7,377 nt of DNA from an uncultured Lachnospiraceae bacterium (lineage in GTDB: Bacteria; Bacillota; Clostridia; Lachnospirales; Lachnospiraceae), in assembly GCA_947174725.1 (NCBI GenBank), contig CAMWKA010000082.1, positions 1-7,377 of the forward strand, in the 5' to 3' direction. Within the stretch, counting starts at the first letter, position 1. Every line of letters starts with the position of its first letter. The translations under genes and the position numbers were made by a program. The notes under the pieces were generated by a model. The model saw only the letters and a program-made list of their open reading frames with translations. It did not search any database and was not told the DNA's origin. Positions 1-5,986 of this stretch are shown here, piece by piece.

Positions 1-64
1 TACATACATTTATAAAGATCATAAACACCTGAAAAATAAAATAATTTTATAAACTTATCAATGA

Positions 65-163
65 GGTTTGCATAACTCGAAGTTTCAACATTTATGTTCC
101 AAAAATGATTTCATTTATGATATTTTTGGAACATAAATGTTGGAACAAAGAGTTATGTAAGCC
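65..163. repeat. Long near-perfect palindrome upstream of the amidase gene
   Basis: Two 42-base arms (65-106 and 122-163) face each other around a 15-base centre (107-121). Aligned base by base, the arms give 36 Watson-Crick pairs, three G-T wobbles (67/161, 70/158, 85/143) and one 3-base internal mismatch (79-81 against 147-149). The inner 21 pairs (86-106 with 122-142) are perfect. Transcribed from either strand this would form a very stable AT-rich hairpin. It ends 14 bases before the amidase ribosome binding site. No T-run follows it on either strand, so it is not a standard intrinsic terminator. It could be a leader hairpin, a palindromic protein-binding region, or a miniature mobile element with long terminal inverted repeats; no target-site duplication is evident at its ends. 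Confidence 0.9.
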
Positions 164-177
164 GGACATGACATTCC

Positions 178-184
178 AAAGGAG
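178..184 (+). promoter_or_regulatory. Ribosome binding site of the amidase gene
   Basis: AAAGGAG lies 6 bases before the ATG at 191, a near-ideal Shine-Dalgarno match and spacing. It fixes the amidase start. It sits just outside the right arm of the palindrome at 65-163, so the hairpin itself would not cover it. Confidence 0.85.
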
Positions 185-190
185 TCTCTT

Positions 191-1231
191 ATGAAAAAAC
201 CGCTTTTACAAAAATTTATCACATATTGTATGACAATCATTCTGCTTGCCGCTATGCTGGGAAGCTTTTTCCCAATACAGACACAGGCTGCCAACATCGT
301 AGTATGTATCGATCCCGGTCATGGCGGAACAAACAACGGCGCCCATTATTTTGGACTGTGGGAAAAGGATCTTACTCTGATCATTGCCAACGCCATGCGG
401 GAAGAACTGATGAAATACGAAGGCATCACCGTGGTTATGACCAGAACCGGCGATACGACGCTTTCTTTGGAGGAGCGGGCACAGATTGCTGCAGATGCGG
501 GTGCGGATTTTCTCTACTGCATCCACCTGAATGCTTCTGAAGACCACAATCTTTTTGGCGCAGAAGTATGGGTTTCGGCATTTGGCGAATATTACTCCAG
601 AGGGAAAAGTTTTGGAACGGTTGAATTGCAGCAGTTATCAGAAGATATCGGTGTATATACTGCAAGAGGCGTTAAAACAAGACTGTCAGCAGACGACGGT
701 GGCGATTATTATGGCATCATCAAACATTCCGTCAACCGAGGCGTGACGCCGGCGTTGATCGAACATTGTTTTATGGATGAAACCCATGATCTTAATTTTT
801 ATCAGTCGATGGAAGCATTGAAACTGCTTGGAAAAGCAGATGCTACGGCAGTTGCGAAATATTATGGATTATCCTCGTCTATTTTGAATGTAGATTACAG
901 CAGCTATGCCTGTCCGGCTTTTCCGGTTCCTACGGATGTGGTAATGCCGGATACGACAGAACCGGAAGTAAGCAGGATCGAGCTGATTGGTCATAATATG
1001 GTAAATAATACGGCAAGCCTCCATGTATATGCAGCGGACAGTGACAGTAAGATCATCTACTACAGCTATAGCTGCGACGGTGGCAAAACATGGTCCAAAC
1101 TATGGGGCTGGAATGCGGATGGCGAAGGGTATATTACTATCCCGCTACCCAAAAACCAGGTAAGAAACATCTGCATCAGAGTGTGGAATCAGTATGATAA
1201 ATACACGGAAAGCAACCATATTATTTTCTAG
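191..1231 (+). CDS. Secreted N-acetylmuramoyl-L-alanine amidase (Amidase_3) with C-terminal Ig-like domain
   Basis: This enzyme is predicted to cut the amide bond between N-acetylmuramic acid and L-alanine in peptidoglycan, outside the cell. Residues 1-33 form a signal peptide (KK start, hydrophobic 9-28, likely cleavage after TQA or TQAA). Residues 35-226 match the zinc-dependent Amidase_3 fold: CIDPGHGG carries zinc ligand H44, LWEKD carries E58, CIHLNAS carries H112, and ALIEHCFMD carries the catalytic E191. All key residues are present. A linker of about 30 residues leads to a beta-rich Ig-like or FN3-like domain (about 258-346) with an Asp-box-like SCDGGKTW at 294-301. No SH3, LysM or choline-binding repeats are seen, so wall targeting, if any, would rest on the Ig-like domain. 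The start is set by AAAGGAG. The gene is monocistronic here and converges on the ABC operon with 20 bases between the stop codons. The family assignment is firm; the physiological role (cell separation, sporulation or remodelling) is not visible. Confidence 0.93.
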   Translation: MKKPLLQKFITYCMTIILLAAMLGSFFPIQTQAANIVVCIDPGHGGTNNGAHYFGLWEKDLTLIIANAMREELMKYEGITVVMTRTGDTTLSLEERAQIAADAGADFLYCIHLNASEDHNLFGAEVWVSAFGEYYSRGKSFGTVELQQLSEDIGVYTARGVKTRLSADDGGDYYGIIKHSVNRGVTPALIEHCFMDETHDLNFYQSMEALKLLGKADATAVAKYYGLSSSILNVDYSSYACPAFPVPTDVVMPDTTEPEVSRIELIGHNMVNNTASLHVYAADSDSKIIYYSYSCDGGKTWSKLWGWNADGEGYITIPLPKNQVRNICIRVWNQYDKYTESNHIIF

Positions 1232-1251
1232 TTTGATAGTTCCGTTTCAGC

Positions 1252-1881
1252 TTATCCCTTATGATATGCTATTTTTTCACGGACTACTATGCCGGACGCA
1301 AACAGTAATACTGCTCCTAAAAGCCAGTACATCCATGTTCCGTAATCCCCTTTCATCATCCGAAACAGGGCGAATTTCCCTAAATAATTGTTTCCGCCGA
1401 TATTTACCACATAATAGATCACAGCGATCATATACCCGATGATCACCTGATTGGTTACGGCGGAAACAAAAAATCCAATGCTTCCCAAAAAGAAGATCTC
1501 ACAGCATGATCCACGGAAAAGAATGTCGAAATCAAAAATCCCTCCGCCTCTTTTCATCTGATATAAAAACATCCAAATGGTCAAAAGACATACCAGGACT
1601 GCCGGAAGCATCCGGAAAAGATATACTTTCCACATGGATGTTTTTTTACTTCTCTCCAAATTCCAGATGGCTTTATCCTGTTCCGGCATAAAGAGCGGCG
1701 TAAAAAGAATAAGACCGATGAATGCAACGTACATCTCCATAACCTTCGCCGCCTGAACGCTTTCCAATCCTTTCAGGCTTACAAACCCGCCGGACAAGAG
1801 CGCCAAAAGAAGAACTAACAACAGATGGGGATAATATTGTTTTTTTACAAAACTACTTATCAAATTTGCGTAATTTCTCAT
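1252..1881 (-). CDS. ABC-2-type transporter permease subunit, small (six membrane segments)
   Basis: A 209-residue hydrophobic protein with about six predicted membrane segments (near 18-36, 47-65, 88-107, 127-144, 145-161 and 183-200) and no soluble domain of note. It is the last gene of the ATPase-permease-permease block and is most simply the second membrane half of that transporter. The frame is open to an ATG at 1920, but the ATG at 1881 is preferred because AGGGGAGGAG lies 9 bases before it, whereas the extra N-terminal stretch would be charged and non-conserved-looking. With this start it overlaps the end of the preceding permease gene by 29 bases, suggesting coupled translation. I recognise no specific family signature beyond ABC-2-like topology. 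Other possibilities are an accessory membrane protein of the transporter, or an immunity-type subunit like those of lantibiotic exporters. Substrate unknown. Confidence 0.75.
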   Translation of the reverse strand: MRNYANLISSFVKKQYYPHLLLVLLLALLSGGFVSLKGLESVQAAKVMEMYVAFIGLILFTPLFMPEQDKAIWNLERSKKTSMWKVYLFRMLPAVLVCLLTIWMFLYQMKRGGGIFDFDILFRGSCCEIFFLGSIGFFVSAVTNQVIIGYMIAVIYYVVNIGGNNYLGKFALFRMMKGDYGTWMYWLLGAVLLFASGIVVREKIAYHKG

Positions 1882-3076
1882 GCACACTTTCTCCTCCCCT
1901 GCGCTTTTTCTCATAAACAAGCACCGTAAGTATCACACAAACGGCAGCCAGCAGAAAATAAAATCCCCGGTTAAAGAATAATTCCTTCTCCAGAGAGAAG
2001 TAAAGCAGCGTCCTACCAAGCGTATTCCATCTTGCCACCAGCTTCAGTCCGAAATCTCCCACCAGCGTAGTCGCGCTAATAAGGCTTGTAAACGCCCATG
2101 CTACCTGCAAAAATATCGTCCAGATAGTATCGGTAAATTCCGTGATCAGAAAAGACACGGCAAGCACAGTCATGATCTCCGGCAAAAGCCATATGCCGGG
2201 TACAGTCAGAAATGCCCAGATATCTCCCTGTATGCCCATGGTCTGCGCCCTATAATAAAACGGCTGCTGTAACAATAATGCCGTAAGGAACACCGGAATG
2301 CTGATCATTACCAGATTGGCAAGATAACGGCTTACGATGATCTGTATCCCGGAGGCAGACTTGGAAAAAATAACCTGCTGTACTTTTGCCCGTTTATCAC
2401 GAAGCGCTCTTGACACGCCGATAAAGATCGGCAGAACGGAAAGTATGATTCCGGCATAATCGCAAAACAACCGCATATAGGCACGAGTCAGCCCGTCTTT
2501 TGTACTTAAGGCGTCAAATTCTTCCTTCGCCTGTTCATATGTCATCGGGACACTGATGCTGTTCTCATAATTTCCCTTTTCATAAAACGAACCCTTCCCC
2601 ACAAGATCGCAGACTTCTTCCATTGCAGCTTCAAATTCCGCATAAGTTAATCCTTCTTTTACAGCTGCCTGGTAACTTGCACCTCCTACGCTGTTCTGGA
2701 TAAATTGTTGTTCCATTTCTTCGTCCAGTACCTCAAAACTTCTACCCGTACAACGCTCCAAAATTGCTTTTACCTGCTCTATCTCACCATCAGTTAAGTT
2801 GACTTCTTTGTAAAATCCTATGGGATAAGTGGTAAAGGAATTACGACCGACTTCCTGTATCAAATGCGCCAAAGTCCCCTCCATAATCAAGTCATCATCC
2901 TGTGTCACCGTCTCTCCGTAATAAGACCATCCCGGCTGCGGTTCACGCAGTTCATCTTCGCCGCTCATCTGACTGGTAATAAACAAAACAAAGATCACAA
3001 CATAAATATAATACACCAGGCTTTTCAAAACCTGCCTGCATTCTTTTATAAATAATGTTCCGAACATACCTATCAT
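1853..3076 (-). CDS. ABC-2-type transporter permease with large extracytoplasmic domain
   Basis: A 407-residue membrane protein that would form the main channel subunit of the adjacent ABC transporter. One N-terminal membrane segment (about 20-37) is followed by a long hydrophilic region (about 38-202), then five further segments (about 203-222, 252-272, 290-312, 318-338 and 371-388) and a basic tail. This is the layout of ABC-2 permeases in which the loop after the first helix projects outside the cell. The loop is rich in Glu, Gln and Tyr and may bind substrate or a partner. Its gene begins 17 bases after the ATPase stop and overlaps the next permease by 29 bases, so the three genes should form one operon. 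The start at 3076 has AGG 7 bases upstream; an ATG three codons later (3067) is also possible. Export of a peptide, antibiotic or lipid is plausible, but the sequence does not show the substrate. Confidence 0.82.
   Translation of the reverse strand: MIGMFGTLFIKECRQVLKSLVYYIYVVIFVLFITSQMSGEDELREPQPGWSYYGETVTQDDDLIMEGTLAHLIQEVGRNSFTTYPIGFYKEVNLTDGEIEQVKAILERCTGRSFEVLDEEMEQQFIQNSVGGASYQAAVKEGLTYAEFEAAMEEVCDLVGKGSFYEKGNYENSISVPMTYEQAKEEFDALSTKDGLTRAYMRLFCDYAGIILSVLPIFIGVSRALRDKRAKVQQVIFSKSASGIQIIVSRYLANLVMISIPVFLTALLLQQPFYYRAQTMGIQGDIWAFLTVPGIWLLPEIMTVLAVSFLITEFTDTIWTIFLQVAWAFTSLISATTLVGDFGLKLVARWNTLGRTLLYFSLEKELFFNRGFYFLLAAVCVILTVLVYEKKRRGGESVHEKLRKFDK
1891..1900 (-). promoter_or_regulatory. Strong ribosome binding site setting the start of the small permease
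   Basis: On the minus strand AGGGGAGGAG sits 9 bases before the ATG at 1881, inside the 3' end of the upstream permease gene. It decides between the ATG at 1881 and the earlier in-frame ATG at 1920. Confidence 0.8.
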
Positions 3077-3093
3077 TTCCTTTCCTTTTACCT

Positions 3094-3963
3094 TTATTTC
3101 TCTTTATGCATCAGATACATATACGCATCCTCAACATCCGGCTGTACCTGTCTGGCTTGCGAAAAAGGCTGCTCGTCTGCTATGATCTTTATATTTGCCG
3201 TACTTCCCGTAACAAGAATGCCCGTTACCATATATTTTTCTTTTACTTTTTCCAATTCCACTGCCGCGATCTCCGCGGAATACACCTTCCCTTCTACCAT
3301 GGAGAGCAGTTCCGTCACCTTACCCTTAAAACAGATTTTTCCCTGATTGAGCACGGCAATATTTTCACAGGTTGCCTCAATATCTCCTACAATATGCGTA
3401 GAAAGTAAGACGATCCTGTCCTTTGCAATCTCGCACAATAGATTCCGGAATCGGACTCTTTCCTCAGGATCCAGTCCCGCCGTGGGTTCATCTACAATAA
3501 TTACCTTAGGATCATGGATGATCGCCTGGGCGATTCCAAGCCGCCTTATCATTCCGCCAGACATGGATTTTACCTTGATCTTTTGCTTTTCCAGCAAATT
3601 GACTTTTTCCAGCATTTCCGGCACTTTGCTTTTTCTTTCCGACTTAGACATTCCCGAAAGTACCGCCAGATAATCTAAAGCCTCATAAACGCTCATATTT
3701 CCATACATGGAAAAATCCTGGGGAAGGTATCCGGTCATATCTCGTATCTGCCTGTTCTTTTCAACCGGCACACCGCAGATCGTCACTTCACCCTCCGTCT
3801 TTTTGAGCAGAGTAGTCAGTATTTTCATCAGCGTGGTTTTTCCCGCGCCGTTAGGTCCAAGCAGTCCAAACATTCCCTGTGATATGGTCAGATCCACCTT
3901 TGACAGCGCCTGTTTTTTTCCGTAATTCTTTGTAAGATCACGGATCTCGATTGACATCTCCAT
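3094..3963 (-). CDS. ABC transporter ATP-binding protein
   Basis: The cytoplasmic ATPase that powers the two membrane proteins encoded downstream. All nucleotide-binding motifs are present: Walker A GPNGAGKT (36-43), Q-loop Q82, signature MSGGM (134-138), Walker B VIIVDE (154-159) followed by PTAGLDP, and the H-loop histidine H190 in STHIVGD. SGGM in place of SGGQ is common in ABC-2 drug, peptide and lantibiotic exporters, so it is not a defect. Residues after about 220 form a C-terminal extension of some 70 residues, giving 289 residues in all. The start at 3963 is preceded by AAGGGAG, with a rather long 12-base gap; an ATG two codons later (3957) is possible. The gene follows a 182-base spacer with inverted repeats, so it is probably the first gene of its own transcription unit, likely under the neighbouring two-component system. 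Assignment as an ABC ATPase is certain; the substrate is not. Confidence 0.95.
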   Translation of the reverse strand: MEMSIEIRDLTKNYGKKQALSKVDLTISQGMFGLLGPNGAGKTTLMKILTTLLKKTEGEVTICGVPVEKNRQIRDMTGYLPQDFSMYGNMSVYEALDYLAVLSGMSKSERKSKVPEMLEKVNLLEKQKIKVKSMSGGMIRRLGIAQAIIHDPKVIIVDEPTAGLDPEERVRFRNLLCEIAKDRIVLLSTHIVGDIEATCENIAVLNQGKICFKGKVTELLSMVEGKVYSAEIAAVELEKVKEKYMVTGILVTGSTANIKIIADEQPFSQARQVQPDVEDAYMYLMHKEK

Positions 3964-3988
3964 TGATACTGCAATCTCCCTTCTTAAA

Positions 3989-4088
3989 ATTTTCCATTAA
4001 ATAATTCCACTGCAAATCCGTGCGCATCCACCGAAAGCACTAAGGAAGCACTGATAAAATCAGTACTTCCTTAGTATAAATGGAAAAT
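3989..4088 (-). repeat. Outer inverted repeat enclosing the ABC leader hairpin
   Basis: A 10-base arm at 3989-3998 (ATTTTCCATT on the plus strand) is the exact reverse complement of 4079-4088. The pair encloses the 16-base stem-loop at 4039-4075. The near arm lies only a few bases upstream of the ATPase ribosome binding site (about 3976-3982). Together the nested repeats could fold the leader RNA of the ABC operon, or mark the ends of a short inserted element of about 100 bases. Confidence 0.6.
4039..4075 (-). repeat. Stem-loop with 16-base arms between kinase and ABC genes
   Basis: Arms 4039-4054 and 4060-4075 pair over 16 positions around a 5-base loop. The only non-Watson-Crick position becomes a G-U wobble on the minus strand, so the hairpin is best formed in minus-strand RNA, the direction of the flanking genes. 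No U-tract follows, so a classical intrinsic terminator is unlikely. It may be a processing or stability hairpin at the 3' end of the kinase message, or an operator-like dyad overlapping the putative ABC promoter. Confidence 0.8.
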
Positions 4089-4126
4089 CCCTATAAATTC
4101 TCTATATAAACTAAAAAATTTCTTAA
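4066..4126 (-). promoter_or_regulatory. Possible regulated promoter of the ABC operon
   Basis: On the minus strand TATACT (4078-4073) matches the -10 consensus at five of six positions. No good -35 box lies 16-18 bases upstream, as is usual for activator-dependent promoters. Two similar pentamers, TTAAG (4126-4122) and TTTAG (4115-4111), repeat with an 11-base pitch, about one helical turn, 45-60 bases before the expected start point. That is where OmpR-family regulators commonly bind as direct repeats. The motif match is weak in AT-rich DNA, so this is a suggestion only. Confidence 0.3.
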
Positions 4127-4145
4127 GATTATTTCTACAGACGTC

Positions 4146-5285
4146 TTAATCCCCTACAAAAAAGGAAACTGCCGCGACTGCGCCGCCCTCTACGCTGTTT
4201 AATAATTTCAACTCTCCTCCGTGTTTTTCACATAACATTTTAGTAATGGAAAGTCCGATTCCAAAATGCCCTTCGTCATCCTCTGCCTCTTTCCTTTCCC
4301 GGAAATAGACCGTATCCGCCTCTCTAAGCGCTTTTTCAGAATATCCCTCTCCGTCATCTTTCACATATATTATCAGCTTGTTATTCCTATTCTGTACAGT
4401 GATCTCGATCTGCTTCTTTGCATACCGGACAGCATTTTGAAGTACATTTTCCACCGCCTCCATGATCAGCCCGGAATCCACCAGAACAGATTCCGATCCA
4501 TTCGTCCGATCATGAAAAAGAATCTGTATCTCTCCCTTGATCCCTTCCGCCGCTTCTTTGATATAGCTGCAAATTTCTGACGTCCTGATCTGTCTGCAAT
4601 GGACTTCCCACTTTTCCATGGTCTGCAGTCTGGTCATTGTTTTTGAAAAACAAAGCAGTCTGTCTCCCTGTCTGGAAATCCGGTCCAATTTGTCCAAAAG
4701 CGTCTGCTCCGTTACTTTCCCTTCCGGCACATATTTTATCAAAAATTCCGTATAGCCCTTCATAACCGTAAGCGGTGTACGGATATCATGGGCAAACGCC
4801 GCATTGATCTTTCTCTGTTCCTCTCCCATCCTCCATTGATTCAATTTATCCCTTTTTAACGTTTCTCTAAGATTCTCCATATCCTTCGCGATCATCCCGA
4901 TCTCATCTTCACTCTGCAATGCTATTTCAAAAGAAAGATCACCTGCTGCCATATGTTTTAAGGAAAGACCGATTTCTGAAACAGCCGCATTGATCTTATT
5001 TTCCACATAATATTTTCCCGCAATCGCAATGGATATCAACATAAAAAAATAAGGGCAAATCTGTTGCACCCTCCAAAGAAGCTCTATCTGCCGCACCTGA
5101 CCGCTTGAATACGGCATCCTCTCATTCATCACATTGATCCATAAAGATGTAATATGCATCGTCAGCATGATACACGCTAAGCTTCCCAGCATGGCAATCA
5201 CCAAATATGCCGCCGCTGTCCTGATCATGGAAGCATTTTTGATATATTGTCTTAACTTTTCTACATATTCCTCTAACCAATCCAT
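4146..5285 (-). CDS. Sensor histidine kinase (HAMP, HisKA, HATPase)
   Basis: A membrane-bound kinase expected to autophosphorylate and pass phosphate to the response regulator encoded just upstream. Numbered from the ATG at 5285 (379 residues): membrane segment about 20-44, a short outside loop of some 30 residues, a second segment about 76-93, a HAMP linker (about 95-147), the phosphoacceptor motif FAHDIRTPL with H166, the N box ENVLQNAVRYA (279-289), the G1 box VKDDGEG (308-314) and the G2 box FGIGLS (341-346). All catalytic motifs are intact. The ATG at 5285 overlaps the regulator gene by 13 bases and has GGGA 5 bases before it. A GTG at 5303 (six residues more) is possible, but its nearest AGGAG is 14 bases away. 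The small outside loop suggests it senses the membrane or a partner protein rather than a large soluble ligand, as in kinases paired with antimicrobial-peptide exporters. The signal is not known. Confidence 0.92.
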   Translation of the reverse strand: MDWLEEYVEKLRQYIKNASMIRTAAAYLVIAMLGSLACIMLTMHITSLWINVMNERMPYSSGQVRQIELLWRVQQICPYFFMLISIAIAGKYYVENKINAAVSEIGLSLKHMAAGDLSFEIALQSEDEIGMIAKDMENLRETLKRDKLNQWRMGEEQRKINAAFAHDIRTPLTVMKGYTEFLIKYVPEGKVTEQTLLDKLDRISRQGDRLLCFSKTMTRLQTMEKWEVHCRQIRTSEICSYIKEAAEGIKGEIQILFHDRTNGSESVLVDSGLIMEAVENVLQNAVRYAKKQIEITVQNRNNKLIIYVKDDGEGYSEKALREADTVYFRERKEAEDDEGHFGIGLSITKMLCEKHGGELKLLNSVEGGAVAAVSFFVGD

Positions 5286-5953
5286 CGATATCCCACACCC
5301 CACACTGTTTCTATATACTCCTGATCCTTACCTGCACCGAGTTTCATACGAATACGCCTGATATGCTCCGTTATGACAGCAGCGTCCGCCTCGCCGTCAA
5401 AGCCTCTCACCTTCTCATAGATACTCTCCTTGGTAAATACCTGTCCCTTGTTGGTAAACAGAAGCTCCACGATCTGAAATTCCATTTTGGTAAGCCCGAT
5501 ATCCTTACCGTTCTTTAATATCCGATAACCGCTGAAATCTATCTTCAGACCGCCCTCCGAATACTCCCGCCTTTCTCCTTTTTCCTTTCGTTCCTCTCTC
5601 CTTAGATGCGCTTCAATCCTGGCTGACAATTCTTCCATGCTGAAAGGCTTTAAAATATAATCGTCCCCGCCCGCTCTAAATCCTTTGATCTTATCCGCTT
5701 CTTCCGTCCGCGCGCTTAAAAACAAGATCGGTATCTGCACCAGATCCCTGATCTGCTCGCACCAGAGAAGTCCGTCCGTTCCCGGCATGTTGATGTCCAA
5801 TAAAATAAGATCCGGTCCGCTGTCAAGGGCGCGTTGCGCTTCCTTTGCATCGGCCGCCAGACAGACCTGATAACCTTCCAGTTCCAAATATTCTTTTAAT
5901 AAGATCCTGATATCCGCTTCGTCATCTACGATCAACAATTTCTTTTGCTGCAT
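5273..5953 (-). CDS. OmpR/PhoB-family response regulator
   Basis: A 226-residue DNA-binding regulator. The N-terminal receiver domain (about 3-118) has the acidic pair D10/D11 in LLIVDDE, the phosphoacceptor D53 in LILLDINMPG, S79 in FLSA and K101 in ILKPF, a complete active site. The C-terminal part (about 128-226) is a winged-helix domain: the L-T-x-x-E-F pattern appears as LTKMEFQIVELL, and the protein ends in ETVWGVGYRWIG, typical of the family. The gene follows the lipoprotein gene by 33 bases and overlaps the kinase gene by 13 bases, giving a regulator-kinase pair with coupled translation. The start codon at 5953 is well placed relative to the first beta strand, but only a weak Shine-Dalgarno (GAGTGG) precedes it. 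Likely targets are its own operon and the ABC genes downstream; this is inference from position. Confidence 0.95.
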   Translation of the reverse strand: MQQKKLLIVDDEADIRILLKEYLELEGYQVCLAADAKEAQRALDSGPDLILLDINMPGTDGLLWCEQIRDLVQIPILFLSARTEEADKIKGFRAGGDDYILKPFSMEELSARIEAHLRREERKEKGERREYSEGGLKIDFSGYRILKNGKDIGLTKMEFQIVELLFTNKGQVFTKESIYEKVRGFDGEADAAVITEHIRRIRMKLGAGKDQEYIETVWGVGYRWIG

Positions 5954-5986
5954 GATCCACTCTTACATGATCCTTCCCAACAGTAT

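Noticed and set aside
1..22. Minus-strand ATG with a weak AGG upstream, a possible start of a divergent gene
   Set aside because: Only seven codons are visible before the window edge.
2..52. Open plus-strand frame from the left edge to TAA, a possible end of an upstream gene
   Set aside because: Only 16 Lys/Ile-rich codons in AT-rich DNA; cannot be told from chance.
134..138. SGGM ABC signature of the ATPase (residue positions of the protein at 3094-3963) as a degenerate, inactive motif
   Set aside because: SGGM is common among active ABC-2 exporter ATPases, and all other nucleotide-binding motifs are intact.
226..540. Open frames overlapping the amidase in other frames and on the other strand
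   Set aside because: They lie inside a gene with complete catalytic motifs and encode Cys/Arg/His-rich peptides without domain features; shadows of the real gene.
1232..1251. Bidirectional terminator between the convergent amidase and permease genes
   Set aside because: No inverted repeat in the 20 bases; any terminator would have to lie inside the coding ends and none was apparent.
3938..4027. Minus-strand 29-codon frame overlapping the ATPase start, a possible small peptide gene
   Set aside because: GGTGG directly abuts the ATG, leaving no usable ribosome binding site spacing, and the peptide shows no signal, core or leader features of a bacteriocin.
4039..4075. The 16-base stem-loop as a rho-independent terminator
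   Set aside because: No T-run follows the stem on either strand (GTGCTTTCGG on the minus strand).
4113..4149. Possible terminator after the kinase: TTAAGA and TCTTAA arms followed by a T6 run on the minus strand
   Set aside because: The stem is only 6 pairs, nearly all A-U, with a 15-base loop, and includes the stop codon. Too weak to call as an intrinsic terminator.
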